Numbered from the stretch's first letter, positions 36,984-48,730 are shown. The stretch is DNA of 64,000 nt from Desulfolithobacter dissulfuricans (GCF_025998535.1 NZ_AP024233.1:3248001-3312000); one strand, 5' to 3'. The notes: generated by a model not told the origin, from the sequence alone. A program made the numbers and translations.

Positions 36984-37402
36984 CAGATAAAGATAAGTAC
37001 AGAGTACTCATAGGAAAACCCGGCCTGGACGGCCATGACCGGGGCGCCAAGTTCATTGCCCGGGCCCTGCGCGATGCCGGGTTCGAAGTGATCTACACCG
37101 GCATCCGCCGCACACCCGATGAAATCGCAGCCGCGGCCATCCAGGAAGATGTGCACGCGGTCGGCCTCTCCTCCATGTCCGGGGCCCATCTCCGGCTCTT
37201 CCCGGCAGTGGTCGAGGCCCTGCAAAAGGCCGGCGGGGGCGACATTCCCGTGCTGGGCGGCGGGATCATTCCCGAGGAGGACATCCCGGTTCTCGAGGAG
37301 GCCGGTATCCGGGCCGTTTTCACACCCGGCACGCCCATCGACACCATCATCGATGCCTTTGCCCGGGCCAGCAAAGAGCAGCAGGCACAGCGCAGCCAAT
37401 GA
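36980..37402 (+). CDS. mcmB: Methylmalonyl-CoA mutase small (B12-binding) subunit
   Basis: A 140-residue cobalamin-binding domain. The base-off signature [27 protein letters not shown] carries the DxHxxG His that ligates cobalt. [11 protein letters not shown] and [10 protein letters not shown] complete the Rossmann-like fold. It works as a separate chain with the large subunit encoded at 38304. It overlaps csaA by four bases and meaB by four bases. Confidence 0.93.
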   Translation: MTDKDKYRVLIGKPGLDGHDRGAKFIARALRDAGFEVIYTGIRRTPDEIAAAAIQEDVHAVGLSSMSGAHLRLFPAVVEALQKAGGGDIPVLGGGIIPEEDIPVLEEAGIRAVFTPGTPIDTIIDAFARASKEQQAQRSQ

Positions 37403-38303
37403 ACACCTCCCTGGCCAGTCGTCTCCACGAGGGTGATCCCCGGGCCGTGGGCCGGGCCATCTCCCTGGTGGAAAACCACGATCCGGCCGGCCACGAACTG
37501 CTGGCCTCCCTGGACCGGGAACGGATCAACCAGTGCCTGGTCCTGGGCATCACCGGACCGCCCGGGGCCGGCAAATCCACCCTCACCGGGCAGCTCATCC
37601 GCTGTATCCGCGAACGGAAGATGCGGGTGGGCGTCATTGCCGTGGACCCCTCGTCGCCCATCTCCGGCGGCGCCCTGCTTGGCGACCGGATCCGGATGAT
37701 GGACCATGCCCTGGACCGGGACGTGGTGGTCCGCTCCATGGCCACCCGTGGCCGTCTGGGCGGACTCTGCGGCGCCGCCGGGGCCGCAGTCCGGATCATG
37801 GCGGCCAGCGGCTGCCGGATCGTGATCATCGAAACCGTGGGTATCGGCCAGTCGGAAATGGACATCGTCTCCCTGGCCGATCTGACCCTGATGGTGCTGG
37901 CGCCTGGTTTCGGCGACGACATTCAGGCCATGAAGGCCGGGATCCTGGAGGTGGCGGACCTGCTGGTGGTCAACAAGAGTGACCAGCCCGGGGCCAGAAA
38001 GCTGTTTCTCGATATGATCACGGTCCTGCGTGACCCGGAAGAGCGGGAACAAAGGATCATCGAAACCGTGGCCAGTGAAGGCCGTGGGGTGGCTGAACTC
38101 CTGGAGCGGGTCCTGGAGATGGAAGCAAAGCAGCGGAGCCAGGGGTTGTTCCAGCGCCGGCGGGACGAATCCTTTATTACCGAAACCCTGGACTGGGCCA
38201 TGGAACTGCTGGCCCATCCCCTGCGCGAACGGATCCGCCGGACCGCTTCCACCGAGACCGATCCGCGACTGGCCGCGGAACACCTACTGCGTAATATCTT
38301 GAA

Positions 38304-38307
<4 letters not shown>
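37399..38307 (+). CDS. meaB: MeaB-type G-protein chaperone of methylmalonyl-CoA mutase
   Basis: A 302-residue GTPase that protects and reloads cobalamin on the mutase. Walker A is [10 protein letters not shown] near residue 55, followed by [19 protein letters not shown] and [17 protein letters not shown]; the guanine-specificity NKSD is at ~193. It lies between the two mutase subunit genes and overlaps both, so the three products are made together. Confidence 0.94.
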
Positions 38308-39971
<1,664 letters not shown>

Positions 39972-40034
39972 CCCGGTTGATACAGAGTGCCGGATACAAT
40001 ATAAAAACACAAAGAATCAGCAGATACAGCTGTT

Positions 40035-40442
40035 ATGCTCAAAAAAATAGATCACATCGGCATTGCCGTTCACTCCATTGAAAAAGCGCGGGTCTTTTAC
40101 GAAAAGGTCCTGGGACTTCGGTGTGAACGGATCGAGGAGGTGGAATCCCAGCAGGTCCGGACCGCTTTTTTCCCCATCGGCGAGACCCACATCGAGCTCC
40201 TGGAGCCCACCTCGCCTGACAGTCCGATAGCGAAATTTCTGGAAAAAAGAGGAGAGGGCTTCCACCATATCGGCTACCTGGGCGACGACATCGACCATGT
40301 ACTGGCCGTGGCCAGGAGCAAGGGATGCCGGTGTATCAACGACGAGCCGGTTCCAGGGGCGGGGGGCAAAAAAATCGCTTTTCTCCACCCCAAATCCACC
40401 TTTGGAGTGCTCACTGAAATCTGCGCCCGGGAGGACGACTGA
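40035..40442 (+). CDS. mce: Methylmalonyl-CoA epimerase
   Basis: A 135-residue glyoxalase-fold enzyme that interconverts (R)- and (S)-methylmalonyl-CoA. Metal ligands appear in [15 protein letters not shown] (His), THIELLEP (Glu) and [12 protein letters not shown] (His), with the last Glu in FGVLTEICA. It overlaps the next gene, the carboxylase beta subunit, by one base. Confidence 0.94.
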   Translation: MLKKIDHIGIAVHSIEKARVFYEKVLGLRCERIEEVESQQVRTAFFPIGETHIELLEPTSPDSPIAKFLEKRGEGFHHIGYLGDDIDHVLAVARSKGCRCINDEPVPGAGGKKIAFLHPKSTFGVLTEICAREDD

Positions 40443-41974
40443 TGCAGGACATCATCCGCAGGCTCGATGCCAAGCGGGCTGCGGCCCGTCTCGGCGGCGG
40501 CCAGGTCCGGATCGACCGCCAGCACGGCAAGGGCAAGCTCACCGCCCGTGAGCGGATCGAACTCTTTCTCGATGCCGGTACCTTTGAAGAGTGGGACATG
40601 TTTGTCGAACACCGATGCAACGAGTTCGGTATGGGCAAACAGAAAATTCCCGGTGACGGAGTGGTCACCGGTTATGGTACGGTGTGCGGGCGGCTGGTCT
40701 TTGTCTTCAGCCAGGATTTCACCGTCTTTGGCGGCTCGCTTTCCATGGCCCATGCCGAGAAGATCTGCAAGATCATGGACCACGCCATCAAGGTGGGGGC
40801 GCCGGTGGTAGGGCTCAACGACTCCGGCGGCGCCCGGATCCAGGAGGGTGTCGAGGCCCTGGCCGGCTATGCCGATGTCTTCCAGCGAAACGTTCTGGCC
40901 AGCGGGGTGATCCCACAGATCTCCATGATCATGGGCCCCTGTGCCGGCGGAGCGGTCTACTCCCCGGCCATGACCGACTTCATCTTCATGGTCAAGGACA
41001 CCTCCTACATGTTCGTCACCGGACCGGACGTGGTGAAGACCGTGACCCACGAGGAGGTGACTGCCGAGGAACTGGGCGGCGCCCGGACCCACACCACCCG
41101 CTCGGGAGTGGCGGACCTGGCCTTCCAGAACGATGTGGAGGCCCTGCTGATGTTGCGGAGGTTCCTCAACTTCCTGCCCTCCAACAACCGGGAAAAACCA
41201 CCGGTCTGGCCCACCACCGATCCGGCGGAGCGGGTGGAGATGTCACTGGACACCCTGATCCCCGATGATCCCAACAAGCCCTACGACATGAAGGAGCTGG
41301 TCACCAAGGTGGTGGATGAGCACGACTTCTTCGAACTCCAGCCCGATTACGCCGCCAACATCATCATCGGCTTTGGCCGCATGCAGGGCTCCACCGTGGG
41401 CATTGTCGCCAACCAGCCCATGGTCCTGGCCGGCTGCCTGGACATTGCCTCGTCGCGCAAGGCGGCCCGGTTCGTCCGCTTCTGCGACGCCTTCAACATC
41501 CCCATCGTCACCTTTGTCGATGTGCCCGGCTTTCTCCCCGGTACGGCCCAGGAATACGGAGGCATCATCAAGCACGGGGCCAAGCTCCTGTACGCCTTTG
41601 CCGAAGCCACGGTGCCCAAGGTCACGGTCATCACCCGCAAGGCCTACGGAGGCGCCTACGACGTGATGAGCTCCAAGCATCTGCGCGGCGATGTGAACTT
41701 TGCCTGGCCCACGGCCGAAATCGCGGTCATGGGACCCAAGGGCGCAGTGGAGATCATCTTCCGCAAGGACATGGATGACGAGGAGAAAATCAAAAACCAC
41801 ACCGAAGAGTACTGCAGCCGGTTCGCCAACCCGTTTGTGGCCGGCAGCCGGGGATTCATCGACGATGTGATCATGCCGCACAACACCCGCACCCGCATCT
41901 GCCGCTCCCTGACCATGCTCAGAGAGAAGAAACTGGAAAACCCGTGGCGCAAACACGGCAACATTCCGCTGTAG
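40442..41974 (+). CDS. pccB: Propionyl-CoA carboxylase / methylmalonyl-CoA decarboxylase carboxyltransferase subunit
   Basis: A 510-residue carboxyltransferase. The N-terminal half has [20 protein letters not shown] and [17 protein letters not shown]; the C-terminal half has [28 protein letters not shown] and [17 protein letters not shown]. The two oxyanion-hole glycine pairs are present. It pairs with the biotin subunit at 42036. Direction (carboxylation, decarboxylation or transcarboxylation) cannot be told, but no oadG-like membrane subunit is present, which favours a soluble carboxylase. Confidence 0.93.
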   Translation: MQDIIRRLDAKRAAARLGGGQVRIDRQHGKGKLTARERIELFLDAGTFEEWDMFVEHRCNEFGMGKQKIPGDGVVTGYGTVCGRLVFVFSQDFTVFGGSLSMAHAEKICKIMDHAIKVGAPVVGLNDSGGARIQEGVEALAGYADVFQRNVLASGVIPQISMIMGPCAGGAVYSPAMTDFIFMVKDTSYMFVTGPDVVKTVTHEEVTAEELGGARTHTTRSGVADLAFQNDVEALLMLRRFLNFLPSNNREKPPVWPTTDPAERVEMSLDTLIPDDPNKPYDMKELVTKVVDEHDFFELQPDYAANIIIGFGRMQGSTVGIVANQPMVLAGCLDIASSRKAARFVRFCDAFNIPIVTFVDVPGFLPGTAQEYGGIIKHGAKLLYAFAEATVPKVTVITRKAYGGAYDVMSSKHLRGDVNFAWPTAEIAVMGPKGAVEIIFRKDMDDEEKIKNHTEEYCSRFANPFVAGSRGFIDDVIMPHNTRTRICRSLTMLREKKLENPWRKHGNIPL

Positions 41975-42035
41975 AAAACCAGGGTGGCGCGGAAAAGAAA
42001 ACAGGGCATCGGGACAAGAGAAAAAACAAAAATAT

Positions 42036-44045
42036 ATGTTTAAAAAAATATTGATCGCCAACCGAGGGGAAATCGCCTGCCGGGTCATCAAAACCGCCCG
42101 GAAAATGGGCATTGCGACCGTGGCCGTCTACTCCGACGCCGACCGGAGGGCATTGCACGTGCGGATGGCGGACGAGGCCGTCCATATCGGGCCGTCGCCC
42201 GCCACCGAGAGCTACCTGGACATGGACCGGATCGTGGCCGCCTGCCTGAAGACCGGGGCCGAGGCTGTCCACCCGGGCTACGGCTTTCTGTCCGAAAACC
42301 CCATGTTCTGCGAGATGCTGGAACGGGCCGGATTGATCTTCATCGGCCCGCCGGTGGAGGCGATCCGGGCCATGGGCGACAAGATCACCTCCAAGCAGAT
42401 CGCCGCCCGGGCCGGGGTCAACACGGTGCCGGGCTTCGACGGAGTGATCCGCGATGTGGACCATGCCCTGGAGGTGGCGGCCGATATCGGCTACCCGGTG
42501 ATGCTCAAGGCCACGGCCGGGGGTGGCGGCAAGGGTATGCGGGTGGCGTGGAACGAGGATGAGTGCCGGGAAGGTTTTGTCCGGGCCGCTTCCGAGGCCG
42601 GATCAAGCTTTGGCGACGACCGGATCCTGATGGAAAAATTCATCCAGGAGCCTCGTCACATCGAGATCCAGATCATGGCCGATTCCCACGGTAACGTGAT
42701 CTATCTCGGCGAGCGGGAATGCTCGATCCAGCGGCGACACCAGAAAATCATCGAGGAGGCTCCTTCGCCTTTCCTCGACCCGGAAACCAGGCAGGCCATG
42801 GGCGAGCAGGCCGTGGCCCTGGCCCGGGCTGTTCGTTACGAATCGGCCGGAACCGTGGAGTTCATTGTCGATGCCGCCCGGCCGGGCCAGTTTTACTTCC
42901 TGGAGATGAACACCCGGCTGCAGGTGGAGCATCCGGTGACCGAGATGGTCACCGGGCTCGACCTGGTGGAGCTCATGCTCCGGGTGGCTGCCGGGGAAGA
43001 GCTGAGCCTTGGCCAGGACGAGGTCCCCCTCGACGGCTGGGCCATGGAGTGCCGGATCTATGCCGAGGATCCGCTGCGCGGCTTCCTGCCCTCCACCGGC
43101 CGGCTGATCCATTACCTGCCGCCCGGGGAGGAGCGCCGGGTGCGGGTGGATGACGGGGTGTACGAGGGCGGCGAGATATCCATGTACTACGACCCGATGA
43201 TCGCCAAGCTCATCACCTGGGGCGAAACCAGGGAGCTGGCCATCGCCCACATGCAGGACGCCCTCGATGAATACGTGATCCGGGGCGTGGAGCACAACAT
43301 CGGTTTTCTCGGGGCGATCATGGCCCATCCCCGGTTCCAGGAGGGGCGGCTGTCCACCAACTTCATTGCCCAGGAGTACCCGGACGGCTTCCATCCCTCC
43401 TGTTCCCTGCAGGAAGACCCGGCCCTGCCAGTGGTGGTGGCTGGCATCATTCACCGCCTCTACATGGACCGGGCGGCCTGTATCAGCGGTCAGCTGCCCG
43501 GCCATGAACGCAATGTCCAGGATGACTGGGTGGTAATCATCAACGGACACCGGCACGATATCATCGTCAAACCCTTCCAGGCCGACTGCGGCTACCTGGT
43601 GGACTACGACGGCCGCGATTACCGGGTGACCACGGACTGGTCCTTCTGCCAGCTCCTGTTCCGCGGCGTGATCAATAACCGCCAGGTGGTCTTTCAGGTG
43701 GAGCGTGACGGGGTGGGCTACATCCTCCAGCACCGGGGCAACCGGATCCATACCCTGGTACTCACCCCGCGGGCCGCGGAACTCTTCCAGCTCATGCCGC
43801 CCGAAGAAGAAGCCGATCTCTCCCGCTACCTGCTGGCCCCCATGCCCGGCCTGCTGACCAAGGTAAGTGTTCAGGTCGGCGACTCGGTGAAGAGTGGCGA
43901 GGAACTGGCCATCATCGAGGCCATGAAGATGGAAAACGTCCTGCGGGCCCCGTGCGACGGCATCATTGCCGACATCATCGCCAAGCCCGGCGACTCCCTG
44001 TTCGTCGACCAGATCATCCTTGAATTCGCGGTGGAGAAGCCATGA
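42036..44045 (+). CDS. pccA: Acyl-CoA carboxylase biotin carboxylase/biotin carrier subunit
   Basis: A 669-residue fusion. The biotin carboxylase domain (~1-450) has ILIANRGEIACRVIKTARKMGI, the ATP-grasp loop KATAGGGGKGMRVAW and MNTRLQVEHPVTE. A ~100-residue linker follows, then the biotin carrier domain with EAMKMEN near residue 630. It charges biotin with bicarbonate for PccB. Its stop overlaps the following gene start by four bases (ATGA). Confidence 0.95.
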   Translation: MFKKILIANRGEIACRVIKTARKMGIATVAVYSDADRRALHVRMADEAVHIGPSPATESYLDMDRIVAACLKTGAEAVHPGYGFLSENPMFCEMLERAGLIFIGPPVEAIRAMGDKITSKQIAARAGVNTVPGFDGVIRDVDHALEVAADIGYPVMLKATAGGGGKGMRVAWNEDECREGFVRAASEAGSSFGDDRILMEKFIQEPRHIEIQIMADSHGNVIYLGERECSIQRRHQKIIEEAPSPFLDPETRQAMGEQAVALARAVRYESAGTVEFIVDAARPGQFYFLEMNTRLQVEHPVTEMVTGLDLVELMLRVAAGEELSLGQDEVPLDGWAMECRIYAEDPLRGFLPSTGRLIHYLPPGEERRVRVDDGVYEGGEISMYYDPMIAKLITWGETRELAIAHMQDALDEYVIRGVEHNIGFLGAIMAHPRFQEGRLSTNFIAQEYPDGFHPSCSLQEDPALPVVVAGIIHRLYMDRAACISGQLPGHERNVQDDWVVIINGHRHDIIVKPFQADCGYLVDYDGRDYRVTTDWSFCQLLFRGVINNRQVVFQVERDGVGYILQHRGNRIHTLVLTPRAAELFQLMPPEEEADLSRYLLAPMPGLLTKVSVQVGDSVKSGEELAIIEAMKMENVLRAPCDGIIADIIAKPGDSLFVDQIILEFAVEKP

Positions 44046-44896
44046 GCAGCCTGCCGACCCTTGACCTTGGCCAAACAACCATCAGCTGGCTCACCGGCGG
44101 CCATTTCGAACTGGATGGCGGCACCATGTTCGGGGCTGTACCCAAGGTGCTGTGGAGTAAAAAATATCCGGCCGACGCGGACAACTATATCCGCATGCTC
44201 AACGCCCCGCTCCTGGTCCGGACCCCGGAACATTGCCTGATCATCGACACCGGAGTGGGCAACAAGCTCAGTGACAAGCAGAAGCAGATATTCAGGGTCT
44301 ACGAAGGGTGGAACCTGGTGGACGAGCTGGCCGGCCTCGGTCTTGGCCGGGAGGATATCGACGTGGTCATCCTCACCCACGGTGATTTTGACCATGCCGG
44401 CGGGGTGGTCATGCATGGGAATAGCGGTGAACCGGAACTGACCTTTCCCCGGGCGCGACATGTGCTCCAAACCCTGGAATGGGAGGATATCCTCCACCCC
44501 AATATCCGCTCCAGCCATACCTACTGGCCGGAGAATTTCGCCGGGCTTGCGGAAAGTGGGCTGCTCGAGCTGGTAGACGGAGACCGTGAGATCGTGCCGG
44601 GGGTCACGGTCCGCCTCACCGGTGGCCATACCCGGGGCCACCAGCTGGTGGAGATCCGGGGCGAAGCGGATTCGGCCGTCCACCTTGGCGATGTCCTGCC
44701 CACCCACGCACACACCAATCCCCTGTGGATCATGGCCTATGACAACTTCCCGCTGGATATCATCGACCGGAAACAGGAGCTCCTGCCCCGCTACCAGCAG
44801 AAGGGGTGGTGGTTCACCTTCTATCACGATATCCACATGCTGGCCTGCCGCCTGGACGGCCGGGGCAAGGTGGTGGAAACCTTTCCAGATTACTGA
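44042..44896 (+). CDS. Metallo-beta-lactamase-fold hydrolase, altered metal motif
   Basis: A 284-residue soluble MBL protein. The fold is clear from DTGVGNKLSDKQ, GGHTRGHQLVEI and HLGDVLP, but the zinc motif reads THGDFDHAGG, that is HxDxDH instead of HxHxDH. The distal His (GGHTRGH) is present. One ligand is thus changed from His to Asp at ~115. It is translationally coupled to pccA, so it may be a CoA-thioester hydrolase of the pathway; that is guesswork. Confidence 0.75.
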   Translation: MSSLPTLDLGQTTISWLTGGHFELDGGTMFGAVPKVLWSKKYPADADNYIRMLNAPLLVRTPEHCLIIDTGVGNKLSDKQKQIFRVYEGWNLVDELAGLGLGREDIDVVILTHGDFDHAGGVVMHGNSGEPELTFPRARHVLQTLEWEDILHPNIRSSHTYWPENFAGLAESGLLELVDGDREIVPGVTVRLTGGHTRGHQLVEIRGEADSAVHLGDVLPTHAHTNPLWIMAYDNFPLDIIDRKQELLPRYQQKGWWFTFYHDIHMLACRLDGRGKVVETFPDY

Positions 44897-44950
44897 TTAT
44901 CTCCCTCTTTTCACCTCCGGGTGACCGGGAGACAGAAACGAGAATTTTTC

Positions 44951-44979
44951 TTGACAGGCCGGGGGAGTTCCTTTATACA
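44951..44979 (+). promoter_or_regulatory. Promoter of the solo cydB gene
   Basis: TTGACA (44951-44956) and TATACA (44974-44979) with exactly 17 bases between. The -10 overlaps the start of the shared operator at 44975-45008. The gene starts about 110 bases downstream. Confidence 0.75.
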
Positions 44980-45008
44980 AGACTATAATTATCTCATATA
45001 TCTTCTTT
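44975..45008. promoter_or_regulatory. Shared Rrf2-type operator, copy 1
   Basis: A 34-base stretch from ATACAAGAC to ATCTTCTTT matches 46372-46405 at most positions (ATA-AAGAC, ATCT-ATATATC-TCTTT). It covers the -10 element and downstream bases, where a repressor would block initiation. Confidence 0.65.
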
Positions 45009-45085
45009 GAGCGCTCGCGGGGCCCTGCCCTGATTCAGTTTTTTGTTCCATCAAATCAACATGTTATTCAAAAAGGGGTGTACCA

Positions 45086-46240
45086 ATGATTGCCTACTGG
45101 ATTGAATCCGCCTCCCTGGCGCAGCTACAGGAACTCTGGTGGCTGCTCTGTTCCGTGGTCGGCTCGCTGTTTCTCTTTCTCACCTTTGTTCAGGGCGGTC
45201 AGTCCCTGCTCTGGCAGGTTGCCCGGACCGAAGATGAGAAAACCCTGATCATCAACTCCCTGGGCCGTAAATGGGAACTTACCTTCACCACCCTGGTGCT
45301 CTTTGGTGGTGCCCTGTTCGCCGCCTTTCCCAAGTTCTACGCCACCTCCTTTGGTGGCGCCTACTGGGTCTGGATCCTTATTCTCTTCACCTTCATTGTC
45401 CAGGCGGTCAGTTACGAATTTCGTAAGAAACCCAACAATCTGCTCGGTTCCAAGACCTACGAGGCCTTTCTCTTCATCAACGGTTCAGTGGGCATCCTGC
45501 TCATCGGCGCGGCCGTGGGTACCTTTTTCACCGGCTCCAACTTTGTCCTGAGCAACTATAATTTCGTCACCTGGACCAGTTCGCTGCGCGGACTCGAAGC
45601 GGCCTTTTCGCTGTTCAACCTCTCGGTGGGACTGTTCCTGGTTTTCAATGCCCGGGCTCTGGGCGCCATGTACCTGGTCAACAACATCGACTTCACCGGC
45701 GTCGAAGAGCTGGAAGGACGGCTGCGCGAGGCAGCACTGAAAAACTTCAAGCTCAGCCTCCCCTTCCTGATCTGGATGCTGATCCACCTCCTGCCCATGG
45801 ACGGTTTTGCGGTCAACGAGAAGGGCGAGGTCTTCCGCCAGACCTGGAAGTACCTGCTCAACCTCAACGCCAACCCGCTCCTGGGATTGGCCCTGGTCTC
45901 CGGCCTGATCCTGGTGACCGCCGGAGCACTCATCACCGGCAGGACCCGCTCCACCGCCGGGATCTGGTTCGCCGGCCTGGGAACGGTGCTCTTTGCCCTG
46001 GCTGTCTTCGGCACCGCCGGATACAACAACACCGCCTTTTATCCGTCCAAGGTGGACCTGCAGTCCTCCCTGACCATCTATAATGCCTCCAGCAGCCGCT
46101 ACACCCTGCAGGCCATGAGCTGGGTGGCCCTGGCAATCCCCTTTGTCCTGGCCTATGTGGCCTATGTCTGGAAGGCCATGGACCGTAAAAAACTTACCCT
46201 GGCTGAACTCACTGGCAAAAACGCCAGGGAAGTCTATTAG
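45086..46240 (+). CDS. cydB: Cytochrome bd oxidase subunit II, solo paralogue
   Basis: A 384-residue membrane protein with about nine transmembrane segments. It is closely similar along its whole length to the CydB at 48731-49861: both have LWWLLCSVVGSLFLFLTFVQGGQ-type starts, NSLGRKWELTFTTLVLFGGALFAAFPKFYATSFGGAYW and IPFVLAYVAYVW ends. No cydA is directly beside it; it has its own promoter with the same operator as the rrf2-cyd operon. It may swap into the CydA complex or be an unusual backup subunit. Confidence 0.88.
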   Translation: MIAYWIESASLAQLQELWWLLCSVVGSLFLFLTFVQGGQSLLWQVARTEDEKTLIINSLGRKWELTFTTLVLFGGALFAAFPKFYATSFGGAYWVWILILFTFIVQAVSYEFRKKPNNLLGSKTYEAFLFINGSVGILLIGAAVGTFFTGSNFVLSNYNFVTWTSSLRGLEAAFSLFNLSVGLFLVFNARALGAMYLVNNIDFTGVEELEGRLREAALKNFKLSLPFLIWMLIHLLPMDGFAVNEKGEVFRQTWKYLLNLNANPLLGLALVSGLILVTAGALITGRTRSTAGIWFAGLGTVLFALAVFGTAGYNNTAFYPSKVDLQSSLTIYNASSSRYTLQAMSWVALAIPFVLAYVAYVWKAMDRKKLTLAELTGKNAREVY

Positions 46241-46267
46241 CAGGCAGATCTGTTTTCAGGTGGCACC

Positions 46268-46295
46268 GCGATGGTATCCCCTCGGATACCATCGC
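46268..46295. repeat. Palindromic repeat, module 1 only (copy c)
   Basis: A perfect 12-base-pair palindrome, GCGATGGTATCC/GGATACCATCGC, with a CCTC loop, 27 bases after the solo cydB stop. It is the cleanest member of the family seen at 20521, 34422 and 60816. It could also serve as transcript end, though no T-run follows. Confidence 0.75.
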
Positions 46296-46349
46296 ATTCT
46301 CCCTTCCCCGGTCCCGGGGAAAAAAGCTGTTAACGGGAATATTTTCCAC

Positions 46350-46378
46350 TTGACAACGATTTCTCTTTTCAATATAAG
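46350..46378 (+). promoter_or_regulatory. Promoter of the rrf2-cyd operon
   Basis: TTGACA (46350-46355) and TATAAG (46373-46378) with exactly 17 bases between. The -10 lies inside the inverted repeat ATATAAGA-N9-TCTTATAT of the operator. The rrf2 ATG follows about 50 bases later. Confidence 0.8.
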
Positions 46379-46405
46379 ACATAAACAATCTTATATATCA
46401 TCTTT
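46372..46405. promoter_or_regulatory. Shared Rrf2-type operator, copy 2
   Basis: The 34-base counterpart of 44975-45008. It contains the inverted repeat ATATAAGA/TCTTATAT (46372-46396) and the common tail CTTATATATCATCTTT. Its position in front of rrf2 implies autoregulation. Confidence 0.7.
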
Positions 46406-46425
46406 ATCGTATTATAACTGACACC

Positions 46426-46914
46426 ATGAGACTGACCCGAGCAGGAGAATACGCCATCCGCTGCATGGTGTATCTGGCAAAACAGGGACGCGGCGTTCTG
46501 ACCAGCCGCCAGGAAATTGCCAGAAAAGCCGACATACCATCCCATTTCCTGGCCAAGATCGCCCAGGACCTGGCCAAGGCCGGCTTTATCGAGATCCGCC
46601 AGGGAGCCCGGGGCGGGTTTGTTCTCCTTCGGGATCCGGACAAGATCAGCCTGCTGGAAGTGGTCGAGACCATGATCGGCGAGATCTATCTCAACGACTG
46701 CGTGGCCCGGCCGGCATCCTGCAAGGTGACCTATGGCTGCGCGGTGCACCGGGTCTGGATGGAGGCCAGGGACCAGCTGCGCAGCACCCTGAACGCGGTC
46801 ACCTTTGACCAGCTGGTGGAGGAAGGCTCCTGTATCCCGCTTTTCCCGGTGACCGAACTCTCCGAAACTCCGCCGGAAGACAAGGCCGCCGACCAGGTCG
46901 AGAAAATACAGTAG
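46426..46914 (+). CDS. Rrf2-family transcriptional regulator
   Basis: A 162-residue winged-helix regulator. It opens with MRLTRAGEYAIRCMVYLAKQ, has IPSHFLAKIAQDLAKAGFIEIRQGARGGFVL, and carries three cysteines in the cluster-ligand region (NDCVARPASCKVTYGC). It could therefore bind an Fe-S cluster and sense oxygen or redox state. It heads the DUF4492-cydA-cydB-cydX operon; the operator arrangement suggests that it represses this operon and the solo cydB. Confidence 0.9.
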   Translation: MRLTRAGEYAIRCMVYLAKQGRGVLTSRQEIARKADIPSHFLAKIAQDLAKAGFIEIRQGARGGFVLLRDPDKISLLEVVETMIGEIYLNDCVARPASCKVTYGCAVHRVWMEARDQLRSTLNAVTFDQLVEEGSCIPLFPVTELSETPPEDKAADQVEKIQ

Positions 46915-46923
46915 GAGGAGGGT

Positions 46924-47187
46924 ATGGAACCACAACTTGCCATGGAACAACCCGGTATTATCACCCGCATCATCCGCTTCTATATGGACGGATTTCGCTC
47001 AATGACCCTGGGAAGAACGCTCTGGAAGGTGATCATCATCAAGCTGATCATCATGTTCGGAGTGCTCAAGTTATTTTTTTTCCAGGATTTCCTGGAATCA
47101 CGCTTTGCAACAGATGAGGAACGGGCCGGTTACGTGCTGGAGCAGATCACCAGGCCAGTCCAAAGCCAACCAAATGTAAGGAGGTAG
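46924..47187 (+). CDS. DUF4492-family small membrane protein of the cytochrome bd operon
   Basis: An 87-residue protein with one membrane segment (~residues 36-53, LWKVIIIKLIIMFGVLKLFFF) after an amphipathic start, RIIRFYMDGFRSMTLGRTLW. This is the DUF4492 pattern, known next to cydA in anaerobes. Its role is unknown; it may be an assembly factor or accessory subunit. It lies nine bases after rrf2 and six bases before cydA. Confidence 0.82.
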   Translation: MEPQLAMEQPGIITRIIRFYMDGFRSMTLGRTLWKVIIIKLIIMFGVLKLFFFQDFLESRFATDEERAGYVLEQITRPVQSQPNVRR

Positions 47188-47193
47188 GAAGTC

Positions 47194-48729
47194 ATGATTG
47201 AAAACTTTGACATGTCAATGGTGAACTGGGCCAGGGCCCAGTTTGCCCTGACAGCCATGTACCACTGGATTTTTGTGCCGCTGACCCTGGGTATCACCTG
47301 GATCATCGCTTTTTACGAGACCCTGTATGTCAAGACCGGCAACGAACACTGGAAACACATCACCAAATTCTGGGCCAAGCTCTTCGGTATCAACTTCGCC
47401 ATCGGTGTGGCCACAGGTATCATCATGGAGTTCGAGTTCGGAACCAACTGGTCTAACTACTCCTGGATGGTCGGTGATATCTTCGGCGCCCCGCTGGCCA
47501 TCGAAGGCATCATCGCCTTTTTCCTGGAGGCCACGTTCTTTGCCGTGATGTTTTTTGGCTGGAACAGGGTTTCCAAGCGTTTCCACCTCTTCTCCACCTG
47601 GATGGTCGCCCTGGGCTCCAACCTGTCCGCCATGTGGATTCTGGTGGCCAACGGCTGGATGCAGTTCCCCACCGGCATGGCCTTCAATCCGGACACGGCC
47701 CGCTTCGAAATGCAGAACATCATGGAGGTCATCCTCTCGCCGGTGGCGGTGTCCAAGTTCACCCACACCACCAGCTCCTCCATGCTGCTGGCCTCTCTGT
47801 TCATCATCTCCATCTCTTCCTGGTTTCTGCTCAGGGGCCGCCACATCGAGATGGCCAAACGGTCGATTATCGTGGCCGCGGTTTTTGGCCTGATCACCTC
47901 GGCGGTTGTCGGCTTCACCGGGGACGAGGCCGCCTATGAAGACGCCCAGCATCAGCCCATGAAGCTGGCCGCCTTCGAGGGACTGTATAAGGGTGAGAAA
48001 AATGCCGGCATCGTTGCCATCGGCATGCTCAACAGCGACAAGAAACCCGGAGATGACCAGAAACCCTTCAACTTCCAGATCCGTATCCCGGCCCTGCTCT
48101 CCCTGCTGGCCAACCGCTCACCGGGCAGCTTTGTCCCCGGCATAGACGATCTGGTCTACGGCAACGAGGAATACAACATCATGGGCGCGGGCGAGAAGAT
48201 CGAGCGTGGCAAGATAGCGCTCTCGGCCCTGGATACCTATAAGAAGGCTAAAAAGGAAGGGAACGGGGACATGGCGGCCGCCGCCCTGGCCTCCTTTAAC
48301 GAGAACCAGGAATACATGGGCTACGGCTTCCTGGAAAAACCCGAAGATATCGTGCCGCCGGTGGCGACCACGTTCTACAGCTTCCATATTATGGTGGCTC
48401 TGGGGACGCTGTTTCCGCTGGTCTGCCTGGCCTTCCTCTACTTCACCATGAAGGACCAGCTCCTTAACAAAAGATGGTTGCTGGCCGCAGGCGTACCCAT
48501 GTTCTTCCTGGCCATGATCGCCTCCCAGGCCGGCTGGGTTGTTGCCGAGGTCGGCCGTCAGCCCTGGGCCATCCAGGGGCTGCTGCCGGTTTCGGTCGCG
48601 CGCTCCAACCTGACCGCCGGCACAGTACAGACCACATTTTTCATGTTCGCGATCCTGTTCACCATCCTGCTCTTTGCCGAGGTGCGGATCATGACCAAAC
48701 AGATTTCCATTGGACCGGAGGGCGAGTAA
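47194..48729 (+). CDS. cydA: Cytochrome bd ubiquinol/menaquinol oxidase subunit I
   Basis: A 511-residue integral membrane subunit carrying haems b558, b595 and d. It has the N-terminal RAQFALTAMYHWIFVPLTLG (haem ligand His), FGINFAIGVATGIIMEFEFGTNWSNYS, and the C-terminal GWVVAEVGRQPWAIQGLLPV. The periplasmic quinol loop (~250-330) is long. It reduces oxygen to water with quinol at high affinity, which in an anaerobe is usually protective. Confidence 0.95.
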   Translation: MIENFDMSMVNWARAQFALTAMYHWIFVPLTLGITWIIAFYETLYVKTGNEHWKHITKFWAKLFGINFAIGVATGIIMEFEFGTNWSNYSWMVGDIFGAPLAIEGIIAFFLEATFFAVMFFGWNRVSKRFHLFSTWMVALGSNLSAMWILVANGWMQFPTGMAFNPDTARFEMQNIMEVILSPVAVSKFTHTTSSSMLLASLFIISISSWFLLRGRHIEMAKRSIIVAAVFGLITSAVVGFTGDEAAYEDAQHQPMKLAAFEGLYKGEKNAGIVAIGMLNSDKKPGDDQKPFNFQIRIPALLSLLANRSPGSFVPGIDDLVYGNEEYNIMGAGEKIERGKIALSALDTYKKAKKEGNGDMAAAALASFNENQEYMGYGFLEKPEDIVPPVATTFYSFHIMVALGTLFPLVCLAFLYFTMKDQLLNKRWLLAAGVPMFFLAMIASQAGWVVAEVGRQPWAIQGLLPVSVARSNLTAGTVQTTFFMFAILFTILLFAEVRIMTKQISIGPEGE

Positions 48730-48730
48730 A

